From assembly GCA_029204225.1 (NCBI GenBank), contig CM055111.1, forward strand, positions 13,804,477 through 13,868,476: a stretch of DNA of 64,000 nt, read 5' to 3'. Under the pieces are notes generated by a model. The model saw only the letters and a program-made list of their open reading frames with translations. It made no database searches and was not told where the DNA came from. Of the stretch, positions 30,423 through 42,689 are shown in pieces. Each line of letters opens with the position of its first letter. Position 1 is the first letter of the stretch. The DNA is from Diphasiastrum complanatum (lineage: Eukaryota; Streptophyta; Lycopodiopsida; Lycopodiales; Lycopodiaceae). The position numbers and the translations under genes were made by a program.

Positions 30423-31611
30423 ATTTGTAGGCTAAAAATACGTTCCGAAGTACATAGAAAACTTGACTTGGTATTTCTGCCTTACTAGGCCGCTCGCCGA
30501 TTAGATGGCAAATTGAAAGCCAAAAGTTCCACCAAACCGTAAATGCTTTCCACCGCGTATTGCCAACTAGCCACTCTTTGAAAGGGGCAAATTGCTTTTG
30601 ACATGCTCCGAGTGGTTTCTTTGTGGTAATCACTTGGTTATTGGGTCCCATACTTGTAGCTACAGTTAGGGTGCCCTTTGTTCGAAGGTGATAACCTTTC
30701 GTTTGGTCAAAATAGGCTTAAGGACATGAAAATAAGGGCTTTTCTTATTTTTAAACTATTTCTTCAAATTGAAGAAGCTTTATCTTTCACCAAATTGGGA
30801 CCCAACTCCCATTTCACTTGGAAGATTTTTAACGAAATTGCAACTCACTTTGAACTTCAGGTCCTTTCAAAGGAAATTTGAAATGGATCAAAGAAGATCC
30901 AATGGTTAGGGCTAATCTAACCGATCATCTCCAACACCACGCAATCGTTGATCTAGTCAAGCCTCCATCATCGGATGGTTGGCATTGAGTTCGTGCACCA
31001 AGTTGGATCCATGCACCCACTATGCACACATTTACACAGAGTTACCAAAGTGGTTGGGCGTGTGAACTATCCCGCTCTCATCTTCTCTCCCTCTTCCCTC
31101 TTCCCTCTTTGGCTATGGAGAAAGGTCTTTTGAGTGTATAAATTGGAGAAGTGTGAGACCTCTATTGTGTTGATGGCAGCACAGCCGCCCACGGCCGCCG
31201 TAGACAGTGATTGCTTTGTAGCATGGGCGCCCATCTCCACGCTCTCACAACTTTCAAAAAGTTCTCTATGGAGAGAAACTAAGTTAAGCACTCTTTCTCG
31301 GAGTTTGACTTGGCAAATGTCTTCGTGCAGAGATCTCCCTACAACCAACTCCCAACTGAATCAAACAGTTTTAAAAAGGGCCTAATAACTAGTGAGAAAG
31401 AGCCAATTTCTTTCGAAGGTTGTCCTTCTCAAGAAAGCTCAAAATTGTGGACCGCTTCAAAATTCTTCAAGCTTGACCCGAGTAGAATTTAAGCAGAGTA
31501 TTTGATCCCACTTGATCAAATTTTTCTCTCTTATCATACAAGTTGAATGATAGTTGGATCGAATTTTCTTAGAATTTGGTTTTCAGCTTTCACGAAACCA
31601 CTTTTGTCCTA

Positions 31612-31860
31612 GGCTCTAATACCATGTTAAGGATCGAATTAGCAGTTAGGAATTTCAAAGCAACTATCACAACTCAACCATAAACTCAGATTCATCATAT
31701 TGTAAGGAGAGAGCACACACCAACCCAAAGAAGCTTGTGTTATTCACATAAGAGAAAGTAGGATACATATATATAGCCTAATTTTTGGGGGAGAACCGCT
31801 ACATGGCAATTTGGTCCCTGTTACGGGACACATGTCCCGACTCATTAGCCACTTAATGAC
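31612..31860 (-). repeat. Minus-strand copia primer site and LTR end
   Basis: On the minus strand the LTR ends CCTTAACA at 31625 and is followed by TGGTATTAGAGCC (31624-31612), a variant of the initiator-Met primer site. A TATATATA box lies at about 31768-31775. The outer LTR border cannot be placed, because no second copy exists in the window. Confidence 0.65.
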
Positions 31861-31869
31861 ATGCACTAT

Positions 31870-33150
31870 AAACAAGCAATATATAAAAAATTGTTGAAAC
31901 TTAGTAGTTATGGTCAAGTGTTTAGATAAACTGGACATCTCAATAAGGCCATTCACTTTTTAAGATAACTTGTTTTTTTACCAATAATGGATGGATCTAG
32001 AAAAATTTGAAACAATTTTGGGATTTTTAAACTTTACATAACTAGGATTTTTGAACTCTATTAATATAAAGTGGAACTGTGAAAATCGATTTACATCATT
32101 GAACCCTCAGTTTCATTGCTATTAATCCAAATCAAAATTATTTTGAAACATTTGGCATGCAGCATGATCCACATGCATTGATTTACGAAATAATCAACTT
32201 TTCTACGTAAACTGCCTAACTGAACTCAAAAATCCCTTTTAAACTACTATTTGAAAATTGTACTCATGCATGAAATTTCATCCCAAAAACTACTCTGACT
32301 CATTGTATTATATTTCCAGACATAAAAAATGTTTTAGAAATGACTTTTTAACCTACTATTTCACTTTTCGACATGCAATCATAACATTTCAAAAAATTGT
32401 CAATTTTTGAATAAAAAATTACTAAACTTCTGACGATTATAACTTTTGCTACAGGGCACCAAATTGGATGTTGTAAAGCACAATACAAAGGGAGAGTAGA
32501 TTATCAAGATGCCTTCCATGTCACCACAGACCATACTAGTCACATGTGCAAGCAATTAATGTTGAAAAATCCAGTACGAGGGCACACTTTTTCGAGGTCT
32601 GTAAAAAATCATGCATATTATGCTTCACATGCCATCAAATAGACATTACAAATAGTCTATAAAGGTTTATTAGACATCAGTATAAGCTTCAAGGTCTAGC
32701 AGTAGTTTAGGCTTAGATCAATCAAAAATTAATTTCTAGGATGGGCGCACCTACCAAGGAAAGTTCGATGAATTGTTGCCTAAGTCTCCAATTAGCACCA
32801 GAATAGGTGTATGTGAGCTTGAATCAAAGGTGATTCAACCTGCTTTTCAACTTATATGCAAATCTATAGGATTCAGATTCTGTAAAAGGAGCTATTCATG
32901 CTTTAAAATCCTCAAAAATATACTAATTTTTGAAGTTTTGGGATCTCAAACACTACAAATATTGGCCTACGAAATTTGTTCACAACCTCTGGATAGCTTC
33001 ATTGCAGCTCAAGACCAAGAACTAAATCCCAAATATTTTTTTTCTCTATTCTTTAAGGAAAAAATACTTATGGTTGGAAAAAAATAATTGATAGGTTAGT
33101 TAGCATAAAGTGTGTGCTATATAGTTAGTTGGCCATTAACTACTTGTGTC
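31870..33150. other. AT-rich intergenic, no gene seen
   Basis: No supported coding sequence, RNA gene or clear repeat was found in this stretch. Confidence 0.5.
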
Positions 33151-33199
33151 ACTTTTTCAAGGTGGATCAATGGTAAATTGGTCCATGATAGTAGGAGCC

Positions 33200-33460
33200 T
33201 ATAGGCCTTCATTAAACGGTTTTGGGAGCTCAAGTCAGGGATTGTATAGAGGCCGAGTATGGCTAAATTTGAACCACCTTTGAATCCAAGTTTCAAAGGA
33301 AAGAATTCATAAGCTCATTACTCCATGTCATGATTTCCAAATGATTGACAATTTATTTGTAACCTAGGTCACAAGTTCATCCTTATCCTCACTCATCATC
33401 CATGAGATTGGGACCCAACTAGCATTAAGGGTGATAATTTCTTGCAATTTAGCCCATGAG
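33200..33460 (+). repeat. Dispersed repeat, inverted copy at 49990-50270
   Basis: GGTTTTGGGAGCTCAAGTCA, GTATGGCTAAATTT, GTTCATCCTTATCCTCACTC and ACCCAACTAGCATTAAG occur in the same order in the reverse complement of 49990-50270. The two copies are clearly homologous over about 260 bp, and one lies in a prolyl oligopeptidase intron. No coding or terminal structure is recognised. Confidence 0.75.
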
Positions 33461-33756
33461 TGATAATGACTTGCAAGTAGCTCATGTGGTACTCAATTGT
33501 TTAAGAGTCTACATACAACCACATACTTTCATCCTTTTGTACAATGCCCCTACAAAAATTCAGAGGAAAAGCACAAAAGTTTCAAAGAAAAGTGAAAAGA
33601 AAAAGCTTTTTGTGTTTGGAAAAACCCTAACCCTTATTTGTGGAACGTCATCTAATTGTGGGCTGCAACTATGATCTACTAACCTCCAAAAGTGAGGTGT
33701 AAAATGAAACATGAAAACTTGTTGCTTCCAGGCCATTATAAATCTTTGGTCTTGTT

Positions 33757-33843
33757 TCCCTAAGCTACTTTTTCTATTTTCTATTGTATTCTGGGTCTTT
33801 TTATCCTTAGCCAGTTTTTCTATTTTCTATTGTATTCTGGATG
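33757..33843. repeat. Short tandem duplication
   Basis: CTTTTTCTATTTTCTATTGTATTCTGG-type sequence occurs twice with a period near 63 bp. It is simple slippage-type DNA. Confidence 0.7.
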
Positions 33844-33931
33844 ATTATGGCACAAAAATTTCTCTGAAGAGTCTAGAGCAATAAAAAGAGAGTATTCACT
33901 TTGTATGGCGGCTACGGCAGTTTTTATTCTC

Positions 33932-34475
33932 TTACTTTAAACATAGTACACAGATCTTACTTACCCAACATGAACAATTGTGAGCGAATTCCCACTCTTG
34001 TTTTTTCACGTGTTCACCATTTTTCGTTGCTTTTTTGAGAGTATCATAAATCCATTCACATGTGCATCGAGAAGGTAATTGTTCTAATGGCTCGTCATTC
34101 TCATGCAAATGGTGAGTCACTGTCATGTTCCTTCTCCTGTAAGAGTATTTTTGTTTTTTTTTTGTCTCAAGGCCACACTTCTCTCCTTTTTGGCTTCTTC
34201 ATAATCCACTTGTCCATTCTTTCGCAACTGTATAATATGAACGTGCCAATTTTTTTACATAACGACGTAGATATTTTTCTTACGACTCCTTTTCCTTGAG
34301 GTAATTCACCTTTAACATGTTCGTCCTCTTCATCACGCCATAACCTTGGTGCGCTAGAGTGTATTTGCGAGAGATATTCTGTGGTGTAGAACAATGATTC
34401 TTGAACAAGCCAACCTTCTGCGATGCTACCTTCTGGCCTTGCCTTTTGTCTCACAAAGCCCTTTAGAACTTTCAT
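33932..34475 (-). pseudogene. CACTA TNP2 C-terminal fragment
   Basis: On the minus strand, MKVLKGFVRQKARPEGSIAE and GWLVQESLFYTTEYLSQI match the conserved end of TNP2 transposases. They are clearly better preserved than the copy at 16.42 kb. Further on, NDEPLEQLPSRCTCEWIYD (about 34100-34040) matches plus-strand sequence at 39.24 kb. The fragment is truncated at both ends. It and the 38.1-39.7 kb copy face opposite ways across a copia insertion. Confidence 0.8.
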
Positions 34476-34679
34476 AAAACGCCAGTATCTAGCATTACGT
34501 TATAGACCACAAATCTGGGAAGTCAAGTTGAGCATTGAATTGAGTAGCCATATCATCTCCCAAGCGGTCATACCTTAGTCGATAGAGTAATTGTCTTCGT
34601 GTTCTATATTTTTGCACCAGATTTTTCATACTTAAGTCACTGATAGTTTTTCCTATCACCTAGACTAATCTTCCACATG

Positions 34680-36933
34680 GATTTCCAAAGGAAAGCCAGT
34701 CCTATCATGGACAAGCTTGATGGAGCCAATTACCATCTATGAAAATTTAAGATGAAAACAATGCTAATGGCTAGAGAATTGTATGACGTTGTTACAGGTG
34801 CAGAAGAGAAACCCGAAGCAGACGACGCAACAATTGCCAGATGGAAGCTGAAGGATGGAAAGGCTTTCGTGCTGATTATCCTCAACATTTTGGATACTCA
34901 AATTGGCCATGTATCCAAAGCCCAGACATCCAAAGAAGTCTGGGACATCTTGAGCACACTGTACGAAGTGCGAGATATAGCTTCCAAGCTACATCTCAAG
35001 AAGAAATTTTACTCTCTCAAGATGGCGAATGGTGATTCCCTGCAGAATCACATCAATCAATTCAAGAACTTGCTAAAGCAAATGGTTGTTGTTGGATCTG
35101 TCATAGATGATCAAGACGTAGTGATGCAACTGCTTACAAGCTTGCCAAGCTCATATGACAGTTGGGTGAAGATCATCACGACACATTCAGAACTGACTCT
35201 TTTGAGAGTCATTACAATGTTGTTGCATGAAGACATGCGGAGGAATAAAGCCTCAAGTGTTTCAACTGATTCTCATGCTTTGTACACCAACAAGAGCACA
35301 ACTAAGAAGAAGAAGAAGAAAGGCCCGATCAAAGCAAGACCAGAAACCAGCACAGCACAAAGATCTATCGAATCTGCAGATGAAGAAGAAGCGGTTCTGC
35401 AAATACTCCAAACGAAATAACCATGAAATTCAAGACTGCCGGATACTACAAGCGGGACGATCAAGGCCTTAAGGTTAGACAATAAGAGTATATTTCTACT
35501 GAGTTTAAGGAGTACTACCAGATCCAAGGCATTGAGCAACAATTCATCACTCCTTACAGTCCTCAGTCGAATGGCTTAGCCGAGAGAAAGAACCGTACCC
35601 TGGTTGAATAAGCCAAATGTATGCTAGCGCATGCATAGCTGCCCAAGAGATTTTGGGTCAAAGCTGTCTACATTGTAGCTTACGTCCAGAACAGATGTTC
35701 GACCAAGGCCCTCTCAGTCAAGACACCCCATGAGGTGTGGACGGGCTCTAAGTCTTCTGTGAAGAACCTAAGAGTATTCGAATGCATTGCCTACACACAA
35801 ATCCCGAAAGACACGACGAAGAAATTCGACTTCCAAGGTCTCAAAATCATACTAATTGGATATACTTCATCTGATAATACATACAAGTTGTATGATCCTG
35901 ATATCCAGCAGATCTTATATAGCCGGGATACAGTCTTTATCGAGGATCAGTTTATTGACATCAAAGGCAAGGATATTGCTCCAGGAGAACCTTCGTCACC
36001 TGCTATTGACACGGCAATCCGAGCTTCTGGCTCAGGTGTGTCCATTGTCGACCCACTATTTGACAACAAATCAGACGAAGATGTTGCTGCTACCTAGCAA
36101 CAAGTCCCAGGAATGGTTCATCAGTTGATTCCTCCCAGAAGATCAAGCCGAATGCACACATATCCCACAGGGTATACTCTTGAGTCTGCATGTCTCTTGA
36201 TACAAGAACCGACAACAATCGAAGAGGCACTCAGCCAACCAGACTCTTATCTCCGGAGAGATGCTATTGACAGAGAGTATTCCTCTATGATCAAGACCTA
36301 GACGTGGTCACTAGTCAAAGCTCCTATTGGCTGCAATATCATTATCTTACCGATTGGAAAGCTCTCATAAGAGTCATGAGGTATATTTGAGCTACCATGA
36401 ACCAGTGCATCTGCTATGGAGAAGTCAACAATGACAATCTTCATCAGCTCAGTGGATACTCTGATGCAAGTTGGGGAGGAGATGTAGACAATTGTAAGTC
36501 CACTTCTGGATTTACATTCTTCTTCAACGACGGTCCTATCTCATGGAACATTTGTAAGCAAATCTCTATCGCTCTTTCTTCTACTGAAGCAGAATACATT
36601 GCTGCTTCTCAAACTATTAAAAAAACATTTTGGTTGAAAGAACTATTGCTAGACATTAATCTATATCCGTACAAAACCACAATTTTATTCTATGAAAATT
36701 AGAGTGCTATTGCCTTATTGGCCAACCCTAGATTTCACTCTAGGAGTAAGCACATTGAAATCAAATATCACTACATCAGGGGCAAGGTTCTCAACAAGGA
36801 GGTAAGCTTAACGTATTGTAGAACGCATGACATGGTTGCAGATATATTCACGAAGACATTAAGTGTTAATGTAGACAACAAGTTTTGTGCATTGCTTGAT
36901 CTAAAAATCAAGGCATTTACGGATCCAGATTAA
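34680..36933 (+). pseudogene. Ty1/copia polyprotein lacking RT
   Basis: Gag begins near ATG 34680, has a TGA at 34740, and is open from 34752 to 35420 (KMKTMLMARELYDVVTGAEE, LKKKFYSLKMANGDSLQNHI). A knuckle FCKYSKRNNHEIQDC follows in another frame with one Cys changed to Ser. An integrase piece (TPYSPQSNGLAERKNRTL, 35550) carries stops, then the integrase tail and linker (35735-36097). RT is deleted at about 36340. RNase H is open with GYSDASWGG, SSTEAEYIAASQTIKKTFW and HDMVADIFTK, ending at TAA 36931. Protease and the integrase N-terminus are also missing. No 5' LTR is found, so the element is 5' truncated and has two large internal deletions. Confidence 0.88.
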
Positions 36934-36948
36934 GGGGGGGGGGGGGGG
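36932..36948 (+). other. Polypurine tract (long G run)
   Basis: AAG followed by a run of 15 G residues directly precedes TGTTGGATTC. It is the 3' polypurine tract of the copia element, unusually long and G-only at its end. Confidence 0.85.
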
Positions 36949-38100
36949 TGTTGGATTCATCTGCTTTTCTCTTTTAAATTCTATGTTAATCTACTTCCAT
37001 TCATGCTGTTGTACTTTTACTCATGTTATCACACAGTCTGCATATTTACATGTAAAATAAGATAGGCGAATAAAACGCGACTGTCTGCATAAATACAAGT
37101 AAATTTCCACAAGCGAAAAAGACAAAAAATGCGACACTGTGTTTTAACACGTGATTTATGATAAGCGAAAAAGATGACATTGCCCTACAAATGCAATAGG
37201 TGCCCTTATAGAAAAGTGAAGGCACTCTGTAAATGAAATCTTAAGGCATTTGTCAAAGTGTCATATTTTTTGCATCTTTACCAACGTCCATTTCAGCGAA
37301 GGCTGACGTCGCGGCCTTCTCATCCCATGCAACTGTGCAATCAGATTTGACAATGACAGCAACCACCCACGATCTCCTATAGACAGCACATCTACCTTTG
37401 TGCTTTCTTCATCTGCACACCTGTAATATTATGTATATATTGAATACCATCTACGTATTCAAGAAGATAACAAGAAGATAATGAAAAGAAAACAAGCAGT
37501 GTGTGAATATTGCATCAAAAGTTTATTAGATAGAGACAAAGTAGATGCTTTCATGGATCGATTCTTTGTATTGTCAGGAATAGGTTTATTCCTTTCACAG
37601 ATTGGATTAGCTTTGTGAAGCATGCGGTTTCGTCCGCTATTGTCTTGTGCTCACCAGCATTATTGACCTGTATATTTTATTATACTTAATCTGATTACAA
37701 CTCTGTTTGTTCTGCGTTCAGATTTACGTCAATATTGCTATGCTTTTTCTACATTTTGTCTGATTCTCTTATTACTTAATCTAGTAGTCTGCTCTTTGCG
37801 AATTATTATTAGTCTAGCTATTCGCGACTAATATTTAGTCTTGCTTTCGCAACTAATTCGCGACTGATAATTTATCTAGCTGTTCGCAACAAATTATACT
37901 AATGTTTTGTTGTTTAATGTTTGGCTACGTAATCAGATCGAACATGATTTCTATCACTAATGTTCTGTTTGTGTTTGATAGGCATAGTCATGCTTAGAAA
38001 AAGAGTGAGATAGCTCATTCAACTGCGCACGAACACTGTCCGTTCGAGTTTGAGCTATTTTTGTTTTCGTTCCACACACACACCCTCTTTCTTCCCAGCA
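36949..38100 (+). repeat. 3' LTR of the copia element
   Basis: The segment starts TGTTGGATTC after the polypurine tract and most likely ends CCCAGCA at 38100, where CACTA sequence resumes. That gives 1152 bp with TG...CA ends. It contains a TATATATTGAATACC box near 37435 and a short array of TTCGCGACTAAT-type words at 37797-37890. The 3' border is inferred from the resumption of CACTA homology. Confidence 0.6.
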
Positions 38101-38106
38101 TAAAAA

Positions 38107-39715
38107 TTATCGCAAATACTTGTCGCTTGATCATCCTTTTCGAAGGTTGAATAGGCAATTTTTCGGGGGGCGAGGAAATAATCCTTTAACTCACCACCAC
38201 CCTCATGCATGGGAGTAGCAGAATGGCATGGTGAATGGCTTAAACATCATGTTGTTAATTCTTCATGGAATGAATCCATTGATGGCATGAAACGATTGTC
38301 TATTTTTCATAAATTACCATGTTGGAGGAATTTATTAATAAATCATCTATTGGATCCTATGTACATATTCAAAAACGTCGGTGAAAAACTATGGATCCAC
38401 ATCATTGGCATAAAAGACAACTTCGCAGCTCATAAAAATCTACAAGCGACCGACATGAAAAGACCCTATTGGCTTCAATACATTGAAGGTGGAGATGAGA
38501 TTCTACCTAGCATGCCATGGATTCTTACAAAAGAGCAACTCTCACATGTTAAACATGTCATAAAACAAATGAGAACTCCAATAGGCTATGCACATTCTTT
38601 ATGGAAATCATTTATCAAAGATGATAAATTAAGTGGATTGAAATCGTATGATTGGCATAAGATGTTGCAATTCATACTTCCACTTTCTATTTGAGGTCTC
38701 CTTAATGATGACGTACGAAATACGCTTTACAATTTATCATCGATGATTAAGTTTCTTTATAAACACTTGTATAAATATGTGCTAATTCAATATTTTTGTG
38801 TGCTAAACAACCTAATGTTATATCAATATTCTTGCAAGTGGATTTCCTCAAAAGAAATAAAAAATAATGAATTGGATTCCATGAAAATCCAAATGATCGA
38901 AATGGTATGTTTGTTGGAAAGGTCTCAATCCGAGTTGTCGTTCAAAAGTTACATTGTTTTTTGTTTTGTTTTGTTTTTTTTTTTGAGTTGCATACTATAC
39001 TACAAATAAAATGGCTTATTTACGGGCTGCCCCCAACGCAAAATTACAGTTCTTTTAAAAAAAAAAGAAAATCAATTTGAAGGAGCTACATTACATAGAT
39101 TTCAAATTTGAGCGTTTTGATTGGACCATGTGGAAGAAACTTTTGAGAAAAAAAAAAGTATGTTTTTGAAAGGCCCCTTTTGTGTTCAAATTTTCTCTAA
39201 TGAACATAACATTGAAACAAAGAAGAAAGAGAGCGTTGGAGAACGACGAACCTTTGGAGCCTTTACCTTCAAAATGCACTCGTGAATGGATTTTTGATAC
39301 GATGCTAAAAGCATCCGAAAACGGAGAAGAAGTGACCGAATTAGAATGAGAATTTGTTCGTGGATGTGGATGGAAGGTTAGTGTAGTATTGTCTTTGTTA
39401 AGTTTTGTTTTTGTACTACTCAATATATAAATAGTATTTTAATTTACACAAATTTGTTTTTTTTTTTGTGTTTTAGTATAAATCATACACTGCCATGTGG
39501 GCATATAGACATCATTATCGATAGCAAGCGACATACATATGATTGTGGTATAATGGCAAACTTTCAACAAGAGAGTCGTTCTAGTGCGAGGGACATAAAT
39601 GTCATTTCAAGAGACCTAGACTATGTCAACACATTGCAACATATTTATTTTCTTGAGGATCAGAGTATTTGCTTGAGGACCTTAAGTTGTCCTATTCAAA
39701 ACAGCTTTATGTAGT
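38107..39715 (+). pseudogene. CACTA TNP2 transposase, central and C-terminal parts
   Basis: This copy begins in the middle of the transposase at the block homologous to 15540 (YLPLDHPF...). The frame 38209-38694 is open for 161 codons: EWHGEWLKHH, SWNESIDGMKRLSIFHKLP, LLDPMYIFKNVGEKLW, MKRPYWLQYIEGG, TKEQLSHVKHVI and GLKSYDWHKMLQFILPLS. This matches the central TNP2 region with its DxMH-like position reading DPMY. Further pieces are ELDSMKIQMIEMVCLLER (38870), NDEPLEPLPSKCTREWIFD (39245) and a DUF4216-like end (KRHTYDCGIMANFQQESRSS, 39510-39640). Homology to 15.6-16.3 kb is strong at the DNA level. It is cut at 39715 by the germin-flank duplication. Confidence 0.8.
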
Positions 39716-40599
39716 CCAAAGTGATAGTGCCATGATTTTGAATGCTTCTACAACAACTTCCTTCAAATACTTCAATGGATGTATGTCTCAAGCCACAAAT
39801 TCAGTACTACCACGAGCCATACATAGAAGAAAATTAGAAAAGACGTTACAAGACAAGACAAGCAATTTAATGGAAGCGTGAACTCTGAGTGAATCAATGG
39901 TTTGTTGTCGTATCCTCCTCCTCCTCCTCCTCCTCGCCATTGATACTCCAAAGCCTGCTTGATAGTACGTTTTATCTTTGTAGTATGTACTATGTAGAGC
40001 TGGGCTGGTATGCTCATCCCATTATCGCACTCCCTCTAGATACCACCTAAGGTATCTCATTATGCAATCATCTCGATACCACCTAAGGTGCCTCCCCAGC
40101 AGAAGAGAATGGTGTTGACTCCAAATGATGTTGTCTCTAGAACAGACTGCATCTTGGTTTCCAAGGGGTGCTTGAACTTGGGACCAAAGAAACTTTGGCT
40201 GCCAAGCTAACCAACTAAGCCAAGCCTACTAGGTTCTCCGTAAGAGAATGGTGCGGTCTTCCACGACACAATTTGTGAGAACAAAAAATTTATGGCAAAA
40301 CTTTTTTACAGCACAATCTGTGAGGACAAAACATTTATAGCAAAAAAAATTTACATGCACCTTTCGGTTGCCAGAAGGTACACATAAATTTTTTTTCCTT
40401 TTTTTACATGCACCTTCCACCCAGAAGGTGCGTGTACACAAAATTTACAGCAAACAAAACGTTGAAAAAAAAAAAAGTAACGGCAGTGAATGACGCCTCT
40501 TCGGGACATTCCGCCCTCAGGCTATCGCCGGTCTCAACCGAAATGCCCTCCATGGAGATCTTTCCCTCCTATATATTCATATGATTGGACATACTTAAT
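39715..40599 (-). pseudogene. Duplicated 5' flank and first seven codons of the germin-like gene
   Basis: The segment matches 22180-22956 in the same orientation, including the start codon and the codons for MALSLWT at 39715-39735. Coding homology ends abruptly there, at the junction with CACTA sequence. The promoter-side blocks (CCT repeat, CCACCTAAGGTGCC, TTTGTGAG units, ACATGCACCTTCC hairpins, CCTATATATT box) are all retained. It is a truncated gene copy carrying an apparently complete promoter. Divergence is modest, with several small indels. Confidence 0.9.
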
Positions 40600-40849
40600 G
40601 TATTATTTGCCACAATATGCATCATCATGTGACTGGTTAATACATGTATTTTGGATCTTATTGAAACTGCGGATAATGGATGATGGATGATCACTAAGTC
40701 TGTCTCGTGGGACCTTGATGCTTCTTCACCATTGTTTAGGGAAGCTCCTTGAGGTTTCCCTCCAATTTCCTGCAGGTTTTAAGAGTTGGCAGTTTTTCTA
40801 ATATGAAAAAAAAAATTATTGACTCAATAAACGTATGTAACCCTTTACT

Positions 40850-42410
40850 AGGATCTAGCTACTTGACTACACAAATATTTCCTCCATATGAATATGACAA
40901 ACAGAATAATCATCTATGAAAGTCATAAAATATATTGCATCTCCTAAGGACAGAGTTGGCATTGGACCTCAAAGATCACTATGTACAAGATCCAATACAT
41001 GCTTTGTTTTGATGGAATGTGATTTGGGAAACTTGCTTCTAGAGTGTTTGTCATAGACGCATGATTCACAAAAGAAATATTTCCTATCTAATGGAGAAGG
41101 GAAATAGAATCCATCAACTAAACAACGCATATAGGAAAGTGATCTTGCATTCACATGTCCAAATCAACTATGCCACAAAATAGCATTATCGTTTATATTT
41201 TCCTGAGAGATGCTAGCTAATGCAACAGAATCAGAGAGTACGTAAAGATTTCCAGCTCTAGTGCATGTAGTCAAAGTAGTATCTTCCTCGGATATTGTAC
41301 ACTACTCAAATGAGAAAGTAATAGTGTAGCTCTTGTCAGTTATCTTAGAGATTGACAACAGGTTATTTGACAACTGAGGTACGTGAAGAACATTGGTGAC
41401 ATAAATAGAAAGATCATTTTTGAATGCGATCTTGACTGTCCCTTTGCCTTCTATGCGTATGGTGCTAGAATTTCCAAAATAGATGAATTGATCTCTGATG
41501 TAAGTTGTATACTCTGTAAACCATTCCTTGCGAGAGGTCATGTGTTGGGTAGCGCCGTTGTCCAGGTACCAACTATCACAGTCTTCGTTGCTGCTGCTGT
41601 AAGCCATTAACAAGTGTGTATCTTGCTCCTTGAATTTCGTCGCGTTGGAGAAATCTGGATGCTACTGTTGTTGTTTCTTTGCCTCATTGTAGATGCGGAT
41701 GCGACACTCCTTGATGTCGTGATTGGCTCTCTTGCAATATCTGCAGAAAAGCTTATTGCGCGATCCACCATGCTCACCTTGAGTGTGAGGCTTCTGTTGT
41801 TGCTGCTGCACTTGATTCTTGCCCTTGGAATATTCTTTCTTCTTGGTGTACAAGGATTTGTCTTTGCTGGACAGGCCGCTGGTCTTTCTCCACATTTCTT
41901 CTTGAGGAAGACGACCAATCACCTTTTGAAGTGTGAGGTCCAGTTGTGTGGAGATCACCACCACAAAGTGTTCATATGACTTTGGAAGAGAAGAAAGGAA
42001 GGGCATAATGACATCATCATCTTGAATAACACATCCTACAGCTGATAACTGATCCATTAAAGATTTGAAGCTGTTGATGTGAGAAGTGATGGTAGTAGAA
42101 TCGGACATGCTAAGAATAAGAACTTCCTTCTAAGATGTAATCTAGTGGTTACATCATGAGTCTCATAGAGATTTGATAACAAATTTAATGTATCCTTAGA
42201 GGTTTGCATGTGGTAACGTTGGATATTTGGGAGTCAGCCAGATTGAGTGTGATACATGCTAAGGCCTTCTGATCTTTGATCTTCCATGTCTTTGCTTGAT
42301 CACCATCTTCTGATTTCAGGTCAACACCTTCTACTACATCCCAAAGATCTCTATCTATCAACATCATTCGGAGTTTTCCATTCAAAGAAGAGGGAGCAAC
42401 CATCCTTTGA
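40850..42410 (-). pseudogene. Ty1/copia gag-protease-integrase N-terminal fragment
   Basis: The minus strand reads gag (LNGKLRMMLIDRDLWDVVEG, 42403-42185, then after a shift HINSFKSLMDQLSAVGCVIQ and LPKSYEHFVVVISTQ). A zinc knuckle CRYCKRANHDIKEC lies near 41735. A copia protease follows (WYLDNGATQHMT, 41570; LHVPQLSNNLLSISK). The GAG-pre-integrase region comes next (FPSPLDRKYFFCESCVYDKH, 41090), then the start of integrase (SDLWGPMP, FMTFIDDYS), ending at about 40850. Gag and knuckle resemble those of the plus-strand copia at 34.7 kb, so both are from related families. RT, RNase H and LTRs are absent. Confidence 0.88.
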
Positions 42411-42689
42411 CAAGTTGGAGAATGCCATTATTAATTTGGCAAATTTTGAACAACGACGAGCATGCACATAAATTTGAAAGAAAGAGATTGAAAAATTTAG
42501 GAGCTTCGTATATCAAGAAACTTTGAAGTAGTTCAAAGTTAAAAAAAGGTAAGGGATTGAGAGGTTGTGGAATTTAGGGTTTCAGTTGGAAGAGTACAAT
42601 TTATTTTGCAAGTTTGGTTTTTGAATTTAAAGTACCTAGTTGCAACTCACTTCTTATCAATATAGTCTTGTTTTAAGATTTAGGAGCAA

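Noticed and set aside
35273..35542. Minus-strand hydrophobic frame opposite the copia gag
   Set aside because: Mirror of a lysine-rich stretch of gag; no independent support.
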